Positions 46,416-55,690 of a stretch of DNA of 64,000 bases are shown here, piece after piece. The notes below the pieces were generated by a model, which saw only the letters and a program-made list of their open reading frames with translations, had not been told where the DNA came from and ran no database searches. Origin of the DNA: Caulobacterales bacterium (GTDB lineage: Bacteria; Pseudomonadota; Alphaproteobacteria; Caulobacterales; Caulobacteraceae); the NCBI GenBank assembly GCA_016183935.1, contig JACPDR010000023.1, positions 47,159 through 111,158 on the forward strand, written 5' to 3'. Each line of letters begins with the position of its first letter. Positions within the stretch are counted from its first letter, which is position 1. The translations under genes and the position numbers were made by a program.

Positions 46416-47321
46416 ATGCCAGATCTGATCCGTCCCGAAGGTCCGCAGGCCGACGATTTCCGCTTCAGCCGCCGCGCCCTCGCCGCGGGCGGTCTGGGCG
46501 GGCTGTTCTTCGCCGGCTATGCGCCCGCCGCGCTGGCGGCCCAGGCTGCGCCGATCACCACCGACGACGATGATCTGACCCTCGAGACCACAACCATCCC
46601 CGCCCCGGACGGCTTCGACCTGCCGATCTATGCGGCTCGGCCGACCGGCGCCGGGCCCTTTCCCGTGGTGATCGTCGTGTCCGAGATTTTCGGCGTGCAC
46701 GAGTACATCCGCGACATCTGCCGCCGGCTGGCCAAGGCCGGCTACGCCGCCATCGCGCCGGCCTTCTTCAACCGGGTCGAGGACCCCGCCCCGCTGGCGG
46801 ACATGGCGCGGGTGCAGGCGATCGTGGCCGAGGCGGGATACGAACAGGTCATGGGCGACGTCGCCGCCACCCTCGACTGGGCCAGCCAGCAGCTGTGGGC
46901 CAACGCCGAGCGCGTCGGGATCACCGGCTGGTGCTGGGGCGGCAAGGTGGTGTGGCAGGCGGCGGCGCGGTTCGCCGCCATCGACGCGGGCGTGGCCTGG
47001 TATGGCCGCCTTGCCCCGCCGGAAAGCGCGAGGCCGGACCGGATCGCCCTCGGCGAGCCGTGGCCGGTGGAGTTGGCCGACGATCTCAAGGCGCCGGTGC
47101 TGGGCCTGTACGGCGAGGCCGACCGGGGCATACCGCTGGCCAGCGTCGAGGCCATGCGCAGCGCCCTGCAGCGCGCCGGACAGACCGAAAGCGGGATCGT
47201 GGTCTATCCGGGCGCGCCGCACGGCTTCCACGCCGACTATCGCGACAGCTATACCCCGGACGCCGCGCAGGACGGCTGGGCGAAGCTGCTGGCGCTGTTC
47301 GAGCGGCGGCTGAAGGGCTGA
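46416..47321 (+). CDS. dienelactone hydrolase family protein, exported
   Basis: Alpha/beta hydrolase of 301 residues with a twin-arginine-like leader (FRFSRRALAAGGLGGLFFAG). The dienelactone-hydrolase triad is visible: nucleophile Cys in GWCWGGK, Asp in GEADRGIP, and His in GAPHGFHADY. This places it in the carboxymethylenebutenolidase-type group; its natural substrate is unknown. The ATG follows GGAGG. It ends next to repeat family A copy 3, convergent with grpE. Confidence 0.9.
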   Translation: MPDLIRPEGPQADDFRFSRRALAAGGLGGLFFAGYAPAALAAQAAPITTDDDDLTLETTTIPAPDGFDLPIYAARPTGAGPFPVVIVVSEIFGVHEYIRDICRRLAKAGYAAIAPAFFNRVEDPAPLADMARVQAIVAEAGYEQVMGDVAATLDWASQQLWANAERVGITGWCWGGKVVWQAAARFAAIDAGVAWYGRLAPPESARPDRIALGEPWPVELADDLKAPVLGLYGEADRGIPLASVEAMRSALQRAGQTESGIVVYPGAPHGFHADYRDSYTPDAAQDGWAKLLALFERRLKG

Positions 47322-47323
47322 CC

Positions 47324-47470
47324 GTCTCCTCCCCGTCGCGCAGCGATGGGGAGGTGGCGCGGCGCGTCTTTGCGCCGTGACGGAGGGGTCGCCGGCGGAG
47401 CGCTCGGAAAGAGCCCCTCCACCGCTTTGCGGTCCCCCTCCCCATTCGCAAGCGCGAACGGGGAGGAGAC
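47324..47470. repeat. palindromic intergenic element, family A copy 3
   Basis: Bounded by GTCTCCTCCCCGTCGCG and GGGAGGAGAC. It shares the CGCAGCGATGGGGAGGTGG block with copy 1 and the CCCTCCACCGCTTTGCGG block with copies 1 and 2. It separates the convergent hydrolase gene and grpE. Confidence 0.8.
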
Positions 47471-47472
47471 GG

Positions 47473-48111
47473 TCACGCCTTCTCGTCGAAATTGCCGCCG
47501 TCGCCCTCGCCCGAAGCCTTGGCGTAGGCCGCATTGCCCGCCGCGGCGCCGGAGCCCTTGGCGGCGACCACGACCATGGCCGGGCGCACGGTGCGGCCGA
47601 ACAGGGCGTAGCCGGCCTGCAGGGTCTGCAGCACCTGACCGCCCTGAACCGTGTCGGACGGCTGCTCCATCATGGCCTGGTGCAGGTGCGGATCGAAGGC
47701 CTCGCCCGGCTCGGGGGCGACGCGTTTCAGATTGTTGGCCTCGAAGGCCGACAGCAGCGACTTGTGGGTCAGCTCCAGCCCCTTGACCAGATTGGCCACG
47801 GCCGGGTCCTGGCTGCCGCCCAGCTCGGCCGCGAGGGCGCGCTCGAGCGTGTCGGCCACGCCCAGCAGATCGCGGGCGAAGCGCTGGATGGCGTAGGCGC
47901 GGGCGTCGTTGGACTGGGTCTCGGCGCGCTTCTTCGTGTTCTCGGCCTCGGCCACGGCGCGCAGGGCGCGGTCCTTCCACTGGTCGCGCTCGGCGATCAG
48001 GGCGTCGATCGGTCCGAGGCCGTCGTCCTGCTCGGCGTCAAAGCCCTCGGTCTCACCGATATCGGCGGCCAGTTCCTCGGAGGTCGGGGTGTCGTCGTGA
48101 ATGTCGCTCAA
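47473..48111 (-). CDS. grpE: nucleotide exchange factor GrpE
   Basis: Releases ADP from DnaK. The 212 residues have an acidic N-terminus, a long helix ([20 protein letters not shown] then [20 protein letters not shown]), and the C-terminal beta domain ([30 protein letters not shown]). The ATG overlaps the hrcA stop (ATGA), so hrcA-grpE is a coupled pair. The alanine/glycine-rich tail is unremarkable. Confidence 0.96.
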   Translation of the reverse strand: MSDIHDDTPTSEELAADIGETEGFDAEQDDGLGPIDALIAERDQWKDRALRAVAEAENTKKRAETQSNDARAYAIQRFARDLLGVADTLERALAAELGGSQDPAVANLVKGLELTHKSLLSAFEANNLKRVAPEPGEAFDPHLHQAMMEQPSDTVQGGQVLQTLQAGYALFGRTVRPAMVVVAAKGSGAAAGNAAYAKASGEGDGGNFDEKA

Positions 48112-49196
48112 GTCTCTTGTCCGTCCAGAATCCGGCCCAGCACCCGGGCGGTGTAGTCCACCAACGGTATGACACGGGCGTAGTTCAGTCTCGCGGGGCC
48201 GATGACGCCAATGGCGCCCAGCACCCGCTGGCGGCCCGTCATATAGGGCGCCGCGATCACGGCGGAACCCGAAAGCGAAAAGAGTCTGGTTTCCGCGCCG
48301 ATGAAGATGCGCACGCCCTGGGCCGTGGACACCCCGTCCAGCAGGCCGATCAGCTGCTCCTTCTGCTCGAGGTCGTCGAACAGGACCCGGACCCGCTCCA
48401 GGTCCTCGACCGTCTCGCGGTCGTGCAGCAGGTTGGCCCGGCCGCGCACGATCAGGGCCCGCTCGCGCTCGGCCCCGCCGGACCAGGCGGCCAGACCGTC
48501 CTCGACCAGCCGGGCGGCGGCGGCGTTCAGCTCGCGGCGGGCGGCGTCCAGCTCGGTGCGCATCTCGGTGCGCGCCTCGTGCAGCGGGCGGCCCTTCAGC
48601 CGGGCGTTGAGGAAGTTCGACGCCTCGGTCAGGGTCGAGGGGGTGACTCCGGCCTTGAGCGGCATCAACCGGTTCTCGACCGTGCCGTCGTCGGCGACCA
48701 GTACGGCGAGGGCCTGGTCGTGGCCGAGCGCCACGAACTCGACGTGTTTGACCCCGGCCTCGCGGATCGGGCTGGCCACGATGCTGGCCCCGCCGGCGAG
48801 ACCGGAGAGCAGGGACGACGCCTCGTTCAACGCCTCCTCGAAATTGCGCCCGCTGCCGGCCAGGCGGGCGTCGATCTCGCGCCGCTCCTCGGCCCCGACG
48901 TCGCCGATCTCGAGCAGGCCGTCGACGAACAGGCGCAGGCCGGCGTGGGTCGGGATCCGCCCGGCCGAGGTGTGCGGCGAGCCGAGCAGGCCCGCCAGGG
49001 TCAGGTCCTGCATGGTGTTGCGGATCGAGGCCGGCGACAGGGCCACGCCGGTCAGCGACAGGGTCCGCGACCCGACCGGCTCCCCGGTCTGCAGATAGGT
49101 CTCGACGATGCGGCGGAAGATGTCGCGGGCGCGCTCGTCGAGGGCGGGCAGGCTCAGGGAGGGCCCGCCGAAGGGGGCGCCGGCGAAGCTGGTCAT
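48108..49196 (-). CDS. hrcA: heat-inducible transcription repressor HrcA
   Basis: Repressor that binds CIRCE elements and whose folding depends on GroEL. With ATG 49196 ([20 protein letters not shown]) it has 362 residues: a winged helix ([40 protein letters not shown]), then the dimerisation and insert domains, ending near [20 protein letters not shown]. No CIRCE sequence was seen near it or near dnaK; its target is probably groESL elsewhere. It overlaps the GNAT gene stop by ATGA. Confidence 0.96.
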   Translation of the reverse strand: MTSFAGAPFGGPSLSLPALDERARDIFRRIVETYLQTGEPVGSRTLSLTGVALSPASIRNTMQDLTLAGLLGSPHTSAGRIPTHAGLRLFVDGLLEIGDVGAEERREIDARLAGSGRNFEEALNEASSLLSGLAGGASIVASPIREAGVKHVEFVALGHDQALAVLVADDGTVENRLMPLKAGVTPSTLTEASNFLNARLKGRPLHEARTEMRTELDAARRELNAAAARLVEDGLAAWSGGAERERALIVRGRANLLHDRETVEDLERVRVLFDDLEQKEQLIGLLDGVSTAQGVRIFIGAETRLFSLSGSAVIAAPYMTGRQRVLGAIGVIGPARLNYARVIPLVDYTARVLGRILDGQET

Positions 49197-49762
49197 GATC
49201 GCGCCTCCCACCGTTGGCGGGACAGCCGGTGCACCAGGCAGTCGTCCGCGTCGAACATCCGCCGCCCGACCGGTTCGAAGCCCAGCCGCTGGTAGAAGCG
49301 GTGCGCGTCGGTGTTGGAGGCCAGCGGGTCGATGACGATGGCCGTGACTTTCGGATCGGCGAAGCAGTCGTCGATGGCGAGGGTCATCATCCGCGTGCCG
49401 TAGCCGTGGCCGAGCGCGTCCTTCGGGCCGATCCAGATGTCCAGCGCCCGCAGGTTCGGTTCGATCTCGCCCCAGTAGTGGGTCGGTTCGAGGTGAGGGT
49501 CGATGACCTGCATGACGCCGATGGGGCGCCAGACGCCGTCCTGGGCGAGCTCGGCGATGCGGTAGAAGCTGACCTCAGACGGGTCCGACAGCTCCTCGCG
49601 CCATTCGATGCCGCCGAAGGCGATGTCCGCGTCCGGGTCGTCGGTCGAGCAGGCGATGACGTGCGGCTCGCGGTCCCAGCCGGCCAGCAGGTCGGCGTCG
49701 TCGACCGTCGCAGGGCGCAGCCGGACGGCCGAAGGCGCGGGCAGGGGGGAATACAGGCTCAC
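49193..49762 (-). CDS. GNAT family acetyltransferase (AAC(6')-like)
   Basis: A 189-residue acetyltransferase when started at GTG 49762 ([20 protein letters not shown]). Motifs are [28 protein letters not shown] acetyl-CoA loop (seen as [16 protein letters not shown]), and [20 protein letters not shown]. The sequence order matches aminoglycoside 6'-acetyltransferase relatives, but resistance cannot be inferred. An ATG at 49810 would overlap the rph start exactly and is less likely. It is coupled to hrcA. Confidence 0.82.
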   Translation of the reverse strand: MSLYSPLPAPSAVRLRPATVDDADLLAGWDREPHVIACSTDDPDADIAFGGIEWREELSDPSEVSFYRIAELAQDGVWRPIGVMQVIDPHLEPTHYWGEIEPNLRALDIWIGPKDALGHGYGTRMMTLAIDDCFADPKVTAIVIDPLASNTDAHRFYQRLGFEPVGRRMFDADDCLVHRLSRQRWEARS

Positions 49763-49808
49763 GGTTTCAGGATAAGCAGCGCCGCGACCGCTTCCAAGGA
49801 AATCCGCC

Positions 49809-50534
49809 ATGACCGCCGCCCGCCCCTCCGACCGCGCCCCCGAACAGCTCCGCGCCGTGACGCTGGAAACGGGCGTCAACCGCTACGCGGAGGGCTCCTG
49901 CCTGGTGACCTTCGGTCATACGAAGGTGCTGGTGACGGCCTCGGTCGAGGAGAACGTCCCGGGCTGGATGCGCGGCAAGGGTCAGGGCTGGGTGACGGCG
50001 GAATACGGCATGTTGCCCCGCGCCACCCACACCCGCGGCCGGCGCGAGGCCGCCTCGGGCAAGCAGACCGGCCGGACGCAGGAGATCCAGCGCCTGATCG
50101 GCCGCTCGCTGCGCGCTGTGGTCGACCTCAAGGCGCTGGGCGAGCGGCAGGTGGTGCTGGACTGCGATGTGGTCCAGGCGGACGGCGGCACCCGCACGGC
50201 GGCGATCACGGGCGCCTGGGTGGCCATGGCTTCGGCCTTCGACTACCTGCGCGCCGAGGGCGTGCTGAAGGCCGATCCGATCCTCGACCAGGTCGCGGCG
50301 ATCAGCTGCGGCGTGTGCAACGACCAGCCGGTGCTGGACCTCGACTACGAGGAGGATTCCACCGCCGAGGCCGACTCCAACTTCGTCCTGACCGGCTCGG
50401 GGACCATCGTCGAGATCCAGGCCACGGGCGAAAAGCGCGGCTTCACCCGCGCCGAGTTCGACCGGCTGTTCCAGCTGGCCGAAGGCGGCTGCGCGGAACT
50501 GTTCGCGATGCAGCGGGCGGCGCTGGGGCGGTAG
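49809..50534 (+). CDS. rph: ribonuclease PH
   Basis: Phosphate-dependent 3'-5' exonuclease that trims tRNA 3' ends. The 241 residues contain [20 protein letters not shown], the phosphate-binding stretch [20 protein letters not shown], and [20 protein letters not shown], the family signature. The ATG follows AAGGA. It is divergent from the GNAT-hrcA-grpE operon, as in Caulobacter. Confidence 0.97.
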   Translation: MTAARPSDRAPEQLRAVTLETGVNRYAEGSCLVTFGHTKVLVTASVEENVPGWMRGKGQGWVTAEYGMLPRATHTRGRREAASGKQTGRTQEIQRLIGRSLRAVVDLKALGERQVVLDCDVVQADGGTRTAAITGAWVAMASAFDYLRAEGVLKADPILDQVAAISCGVCNDQPVLDLDYEEDSTAEADSNFVLTGSGTIVEIQATGEKRGFTRAEFDRLFQLAEGGCAELFAMQRAALGR

Positions 50535-50537
50535 GGG

Positions 50538-51359
50538 TCAGCCCTCGACGTCTTCCGGCAGGCCCACCGCGTGGAAGCCGGCGTCGACGTGGACCACCTC
50601 GCCGGTGGTCGAGCGGCCGAGGTCGGAGCACAGCCACAGGGCGCAGCCCGCGACGCCTTCCATCGAGGTCTCTTCCTTGATCAACGAGAACTGGGCGCTC
50701 TTCGAATGCAGGCCGCGCCCGCCGGCGATGCCGGCCAGCGACAGGGTGCGCATGGCCCCGGCCGAGATGGCGTTGACGCGGATGTTCTTCGGGCCGAGGT
50801 CGCGGGCGATGTAGCGGGTCGCCGCCTCCAGCGCCGCCTTGGCCACGCCCATGGTGTTGTAGTTGGGAATGACCCGCTCGGAGCCGAGGTAGGTCAGGGT
50901 GATCATCGAGCCGCCGTTCGGCATCAGCCGGGCCGATCGCTTGGCGACATCGACGAAGCTGAAGGCCGAGATGTTCATGGCCAGCAGGAAGCTGTCGCGG
51001 GTGGTGTTGTCGACGAAGGAGCCCTTCAGCTCGTCCTTGTTGGCGAAGGCGACCGAGTGGACCACGAAATCGATGGTCCCGAACGCCTTCTCCAGCTCGG
51101 CGAAGGCGGCGTCCATCGAGGCGTCGTCGGTGACGTCGGCCTGGATCAGCAGTTTGGCACCGACGCTCTCGGCCAGCGGCCGCACGCGGCGCTCCAGCCC
51201 CTCGCCCATATAGGTGAAGGCCAGCTCGGCGCCCTGCGCCGCCAGCTGGGAGGCGATGCCCCAGGCGATGGAGTTGCTGTTCGCAACCCCCATGATCAGG
51301 CCCTTCTTGCCTTGCATCAGGGTTCCGGTGGGCATGTTCCAGCCTTCGGCGCTCGCCAT
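50538..51359 (-). CDS. fabI: enoyl-[acyl-carrier-protein] reductase (NADH)
   Basis: Last reductive step of the fatty-acid elongation cycle. ATG 51359 (MASAEGWNMPTG), preceded by AAGGAGA, gives 273 residues. The divergent Rossmann motif GVANSNSIAWGIA and the active-site Tyr-x6-Lys in NYNTMGVAKAALEA identify FabI rather than FabG. It is on the same strand as fabA and fabB, but an antiporter and exported genes intervene. Confidence 0.96.
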   Translation of the reverse strand: MASAEGWNMPTGTLMQGKKGLIMGVANSNSIAWGIASQLAAQGAELAFTYMGEGLERRVRPLAESVGAKLLIQADVTDDASMDAAFAELEKAFGTIDFVVHSVAFANKDELKGSFVDNTTRDSFLLAMNISAFSFVDVAKRSARLMPNGGSMITLTYLGSERVIPNYNTMGVAKAALEAATRYIARDLGPKNIRVNAISAGAMRTLSLAGIAGGRGLHSKSAQFSLIKEETSMEGVAGCALWLCSDLGRSTTGEVVHVDAGFHAVGLPEDVEG

Positions 51360-51361
51360 GG

Positions 51362-52696
51362 TCAGTCTCCTTGCCTGGGCCCGGCGCGCGGAGGCGCGGC
51401 TGCGGGCGGTCGTGTGTCCGGCTGGGTAGCAGGGGCCGGGTCCGCGCGAAAGTCCGCGTCGTTCCCGTCCCGTCGCCGCCGGGCCAGCCGCTCGAGCAGG
51501 GGCGCGGCGGTGACGCCATGGACGAGGATCGAGACGAGGATGATGAAGCCGACCACGGCCCACAGCCGCTCGCTGTCGCCGAAGTCGCCGTGGTTGATGG
51601 CGTAAGCCACATAATAGACCGAGCCGACGCCGCGGATGCCGAGAAAGGCCAGCAGAAGCCGCTCGCGCATCGGGTGGCCGGAGCCGAGCATCGCGACCAG
51701 GCCCGCGACCGGCCGCACCACGAACACCACCGCCAGGCCGACCAGGGCGTCGGTCCAGGTCAGGGCGTCCAGCAGGCCGTTGGACAGCGCCCCGCCGAAC
51801 AGCACCAGCAGCAGCATGATCAGCAACCGCTCGATCTGGTCGGAGAAGTCGTGCATCTCCTGATGGAAGACGTGGTCCCGTTCGCCGGAGCGGATGGTCA
51901 GGGCGCAGATGAAGACGGCGAGGAAGCCGTAGCCGTGGGCCAGTTCGGTCGCCGTGTAGGCGAGCAGGGTCGCGGCCAGGGCCACGAGGCCGTCGCCGAA
52001 TCGGGTGCCGCCCGCCCGGGCGTTGTGGAACAGCAGGAAGGCGAAGGCCCGACCGACGACGAAGCCCACGCCCGCCCCGGCCAGCAGCTTCCACGCCACC
52101 TTGACGGCGACCCAGTCCGTCAGTGCGCCGGTGGAGGCCAGACCGCCCGCCGCGGCGAGGATGGCCAGGTGCACGAAGGGGAAGGCCAGGGCGTCGTTGA
52201 GGCCGGCTTCCGAGGTCAGGCCGAAGCGAACCTCGTCCTCGTCGCCGGACGCCGGGGGGCCGACCTGGACGTCGGCGGCGAGGACCGGGTCGGTCGGGGC
52301 CATGGCCGCGCCCAGCAACAGGGCCATGGCCAGGCTGAAGCCGAGCCCGGCGACGCCCAGCCAGGCCACCGCCGCTATGGTCAGGGGCATGGCGATGGCC
52401 AGCAGCCGCCACGTCGAGGACCAGCGGCGCCAGCCCAGCGGCCGGTCCAGCTTCAGGCCCGCGCCCATCAGGGCGATGATGACCACCAGTTCGGTCAGCC
52501 GCTCGGTGACGGTGTCCCAGGTCCGGGGATCGGGATCGAAGGCCAGCAGCCGGGTGCTGAACACCAGCACGCCCAGGGCCACGCACAGGATGGCCAGGGT
52601 CAGCGGCACGCGCTTCAGCCCGACGGGGGCCCAGGAGACCAGCAGGACAACGGCGCCGAGGCCGAACAGGAACAGGATGTAGGGGTCGGGGGTCAG
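51362..52696 (-). CDS. cation:proton antiporter (CPA1/NhaP type)
   Basis: Membrane exchanger of about 444 residues and 12 hydrophobic segments. Family motifs include GAAMAPTDPVLAADVQVG, with the TDP cation site, and GLTSEAGLNDALAFPFVHLA, with the ND site. The cytoplasmic tail is short and arginine/proline-rich. The start is uncertain: no ATG, GTG or TTG precedes the first helix without overlapping the divergent gene at 52782. A CTG at 52696 (LTPDPYILFLFGLG) has GGAG six bases upstream and is chosen. The stop is two bases from the fabI start. Confidence 0.85.
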   Translation of the reverse strand: MTPDPYILFLFGLGAVVLLVSWAPVGLKRVPLTLAILCVALGVLVFSTRLLAFDPDPRTWDTVTERLTELVVIIALMGAGLKLDRPLGWRRWSSTWRLLAIAMPLTIAAVAWLGVAGLGFSLAMALLLGAAMAPTDPVLAADVQVGPPASGDEDEVRFGLTSEAGLNDALAFPFVHLAILAAAGGLASTGALTDWVAVKVAWKLLAGAGVGFVVGRAFAFLLFHNARAGGTRFGDGLVALAATLLAYTATELAHGYGFLAVFICALTIRSGERDHVFHQEMHDFSDQIERLLIMLLLVLFGGALSNGLLDALTWTDALVGLAVVFVVRPVAGLVAMLGSGHPMRERLLLAFLGIRGVGSVYYVAYAINHGDFGDSERLWAVVGFIILVSILVHGVTAAPLLERLARRRRDGNDADFRADPAPATQPDTRPPAAAPPRAGPRQGD

Positions 52697-52781
52697 GCCG
52701 GGCTCCGGCGTCAGGTTTGGTGGGCTGTCGCCGCCCGAAAAAGCGGGGCAGTCTGCAACAACGCCGAACGGAGTCCTTCGG

Positions 52782-53348
52782 ATGCGCGCGCTGATCCTTC
52801 TGGCCGGGCTGGCCCTCTGCGGGTTCGCGGACCCGGTCCTCGCCCAGACCCCCGACGCCCGGACCCGGGTCGCCGTCATCGTGGTCACCCTGGACGAGGC
52901 CCGCCAGGGCCAGATCAAGCACGGGCGGAGCGTGATCGAAACCCTCGGCGACGAACGTTTCGGCCGGTTCGAGCTGGCTGAGCCGACCATCCCGCTGGAC
53001 CACTTTCAGGAATGCGAGGACGACACCCCGGAGTACGGCCTGGCCTATTGCGCGCGCTTCTATCTGCATCGGGCGCTGACGCCGGACGCGCCGCGGCATG
53101 TGGTGGTGGCTTTCGCCGACCGGCAGCCCGGCGCTTCATCCGAACGCGGCCGCGGCGACATGCGCGCGCTGTGCTTCGGCGGTGGAGCGATGCCGTCGAA
53201 CGCGCAGGCCCAGGATATCTGGCTGTGGACCAACTCGGCCCGGGTGCACGGGGTGAACGACTGGGAACGCGACAAGGAGGCGCTGGCCGCCTGCATCGAG
53301 GCGGCCATGGCCGAGCCGCCGGGCGAGCCGAAGCCGGATCCGCTTTGA
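52782..53348 (+). CDS. exported Cys-rich protein, tandem family member 1
   Basis: A 188-residue secreted protein with a clear signal peptide (MRALILLAGLALCGFADPVL, cut after AQ). It has cysteines in FQECEDDTPEYGLAYCARFY, ALCFGGG and LAACIEAAM, the same order as in the two genes that follow. The C-terminus is proline-rich rather than ending AESGW. Function is unknown; the shared cysteine pattern suggests two disulfides in the periplasm or outside the cell. The ATG follows CGGAG. Confidence 0.72.
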   Translation: MRALILLAGLALCGFADPVLAQTPDARTRVAVIVVTLDEARQGQIKHGRSVIETLGDERFGRFELAEPTIPLDHFQECEDDTPEYGLAYCARFYLHRALTPDAPRHVVVAFADRQPGASSERGRGDMRALCFGGGAMPSNAQAQDIWLWTNSARVHGVNDWERDKEALAACIEAAMAEPPGEPKPDPL

Positions 53349-53432
53349 CGATTGGTCGGGTGTGTCAGAAGTCGTCGGGTGGCGCCCGCTCCCCCGCCGG
53401 GTAAGGTCCGGCATCCAGACCGGAGATCGCTC

Positions 53433-53927
53433 ATGCACCGCCTCGCTCCCGTCCTCGCCGGCCTCGCCCTTGCTGGCGCAGCGCCGGTCGCCGCCCTCGC
53501 CCCGGCGCCGGAAGTGGCGGTGTTGGTCCATGCGCCGTCGAACGCGGCCTCTCCCTATGACGAGGCCTTGCTGGCCCGCATCGCCCCCGCCGACGGAAGC
53601 GGCTGGCTGCGCCGGGCCGAGCCGGCCTTCACCAGCGCCGACTTCGAAGGTTGCGGGGCGACGGGCGTGGACCCCGAGGCCTGCGTCCGGGGCGTGCTGA
53701 CCGCCCGCGGCGCGGCGCGGATGGACGGTCCGCCGACGGTGGTCGTGCTGATCCGTCCCGCGCCGGGGTTCCACGTCGGCTGGACTTGCATCGGCGTCGG
53801 CGACGGCCCGAGCCGGGAGGACCGCCAGCGCCGACCCGGCATCGAGCGGACGCCCGGCGCCGAAGACCGCAACGCCCAGGCCGCGGCCGGTTGCATCCTC
53901 GCGGCCGCGGCGGAGAGCGGCTGGTGA
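53433..53927 (+). CDS. exported Cys-rich protein, tandem family member 2
   Basis: A 164-residue secreted protein (signal MHRLAPVLAGLALAGAAPVA). Cysteines occur in FEGCGATGVDPEACVRGVLT, GWTCIGVG and AAGCILAAA, and the chain ends AAAAESGW. A hydrophobic PTVVVLIRPAPGFHVGW strand precedes the third cysteine, as in the other two members. The ATG follows CGGAG. The stop overlaps the start of member 3 as GTGA, so these two are co-translated. Confidence 0.7.
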   Translation: MHRLAPVLAGLALAGAAPVAALAPAPEVAVLVHAPSNAASPYDEALLARIAPADGSGWLRRAEPAFTSADFEGCGATGVDPEACVRGVLTARGAARMDGPPTVVVLIRPAPGFHVGWTCIGVGDGPSREDRQRRPGIERTPGAEDRNAQAAAGCILAAAAESGW

Positions 53928-54457
53928 GGGCCCTGACCAGCCTACGGCCGGCGCTGCTGGCGGCGGGCCTTGTCGCCGCGCTGGGATCCGCCGCCGCCGC
54001 GCAGTCGCCGCCTCCGCTGGGGGTCAAGGTGTTGATGGCCGCCAATCCGCACATGGACCCCTCGCAACGCGCGGCCAACGAGGCCTTTCTGGCCTCGCTC
54101 GAAAGCGGGGCGACGGCGAGCGGCGGCTGGTTCCGGTTCATGCCGAGCGGGCTGGACGCGGAACGCTACCAGCACTGCACGATATCAGCCCAGGACTCCC
54201 GGGAGTGTGTCCGTCGATATCTGGAACAGGATGGGGCGACCGGTGCGACGGTGGTCGTCCTGGCCTCCGATCGCGGGGCCGGCGACGAGATGCGCTGGCT
54301 CTGCGTCGGTCTCGGCAAGCGGCTGTTCAATGCCGAACGGCAGTCGATCACCCTCGACCTGGCGGCCGCGATGGATCCGGACTCGCCAATGCGCATGCAG
54401 CAGCGTGCGGCCGCCGCCGGCTGCATCACCGCGGCCGGAGCCGAAAGCGGCTGGTAG
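53924..54457 (+). CDS. exported Cys-rich protein, tandem family member 3
   Basis: A 177-residue secreted protein started at GTG 53924 (VRALTSLRPALLAAGLVAAL as signal). Cysteines occur in YQHCTISAQDSRECVRRYLE, MRWLCVGLG and AAGCITAAG, and it ends AGAESGW like member 2. The strand before the third cysteine is ATVVVLASDRGAG. It is coupled to member 2 and convergent with fabB. No known domain was recognised. Confidence 0.7.
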   Translation: MRALTSLRPALLAAGLVAALGSAAAAQSPPPLGVKVLMAANPHMDPSQRAANEAFLASLESGATASGGWFRFMPSGLDAERYQHCTISAQDSRECVRRYLEQDGATGATVVVLASDRGAGDEMRWLCVGLGKRLFNAERQSITLDLAAAMDPDSPMRMQQRAAAAGCITAAGAESGW

Positions 54458-54460
54458 GTC

Positions 54461-55690
54461 TCAGACCTTCGACAGGATCAGCGTGCCGTTGGTGCCGCCG
54501 AAGCCGAAGCTGTTGGACATGACATGCTTCAGTTCGCCGTCGTGGCGCTGGCGCAGGATCGGCATGCCCTCGAACTCGGGGTCGAGGTTTTCGATGTGGG
54601 CGCTCTCGGCCGCGAAGCCGTGCTTCATCATCAGCAGGCAGTAGATCGCCTCCTGCGCGCCCGCCGCGCCGAGCGAGTGGCCGGTCAGCGACTTGGTCGA
54701 GGAGATCATCGGCAGGTCGTCGCCGAAGACGTTGCGGACCGCGCCCATTTCCTTGGAGTCGCCGACCGGGGTCGAGGTGCCGTGGGGGTTGAGGTAGTCG
54801 ATGCGCGGGTTGCCCGCCATTTCCAGCGCCAGCTTCATGCAGCGCTCGGCGCCCTCGCCGGAGGGGGCGACCATGTCGAAGCCGTCGGAATTGGCCCCGT
54901 AGCCGGTGACCTCGGCGTAGATGGTCGCGCCGCGCGCCCTGGCCCGCTCGTACTCTTCCAGCACCACGATGCCGGCGCCGCCGGCGATGACGAAGCCGTC
55001 GCGGTCCTTGTCATAGGCGCGGCTGGCCTTCGCCGGGGTTTCGTTGAAGTTCGACGACATGGCGCCCATGGCGTCGAACATGTTCGACATCGACCAGTCG
55101 ATGTCCTCGCAGCCGCCGGCGAAGACCACGTCCTGCTTGCCCCAGGCGATCTGCTCGGCGGCCGCGCCGATGCAGTGGGCCGAGGTCGCGCAGGCCGAAC
55201 TGATCGAATAGTTGATGCCCTTGAGCTCGAACCAGGTGGCCAGAACCGCCGAGGGACCCGAGGCCATGGCCTTGGGCACGGCGAACGGGCCGATGCGCTT
55301 GGGCGAGCCCTTCTCGATGGTGGTCTGGGCCGCCTGCAGGATGATCTGGGTCGAGGGGCCGCCCTCGCCGACGATCAGGCCGATGCGCTCGGACTTGATC
55401 TCGTCGGGCGTCAGGCCGGAGTCCTTCAGGGCCTCCTCGAAGGCGATATGCCCCCAGGCGGTGCCGTTGGCGAGGAAACGGGCCGCGCGGCGATCGACGT
55501 GCGGGGCCCAGTCCTCGGCCGTCACGCCGAGCGCCGGCGGGGCCCAGACCTGCGAGCGGAAGCCGTGCGCGGCGTGGTCGGCGGCGTGCTGCACGCCGGA
55601 TTTCGCCTCGCGCAGGGAGGCGGTGACCTCATCCTGGCCCGTGCCGATGGATGAGACGATACCCAGTCCGGTGACGACGACACGCCGCAT
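54461..55690 (-). CDS. fabB: 3-oxoacyl-[ACP] synthase I
   Basis: Condensing enzyme required for unsaturated fatty-acid synthesis. The 409 residues begin [20 protein letters not shown] and show the nucleophile motif [10 protein letters not shown] and the two catalytic histidines in [11 protein letters not shown] and [11 protein letters not shown]. The position directly after fabA supports FabB rather than FabF. Its start overlaps the fabA 3' end by 62 bases. Confidence 0.95.
   Translation of the reverse strand: MRRVVVTGLGIVSSIGTGQDEVTASLREAKSGVQHAADHAAHGFRSQVWAPPALGVTAEDWAPHVDRRAARFLANGTAWGHIAFEEALKDSGLTPDEIKSERIGLIVGEGGPSTQIILQAAQTTIEKGSPKRIGPFAVPKAMASGPSAVLATWFELKGINYSISSACATSAHCIGAAAEQIAWGKQDVVFAGGCEDIDWSMSNMFDAMGAMSSNFNETPAKASRAYDKDRDGFVIAGGAGIVVLEEYERARARGATIYAEVTGYGANSDGFDMVAPSGEGAERCMKLALEMAGNPRIDYLNPHGTSTPVGDSKEMGAVRNVFGDDLPMISSTKSLTGHSLGAAGAQEAIYCLLMMKHGFAAESAHIENLDPEFEGMPILRQRHDGELKHVMSNSFGFGGTNGTLILSKV

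Noticed and set aside
49760..49790. TTATCC word on the minus strand near rph as a DnaA box
   Set aside because: The following bases are TGA instead of ACA, so it fails the 9-mer.
50538..53099. An 853-codon frame seemingly fusing unknown sequence to FabI
   Set aside because: Only the last 273 residues match FabI, starting at a proper ribosome site; the rest is an out-of-frame reading of the antiporter gene.
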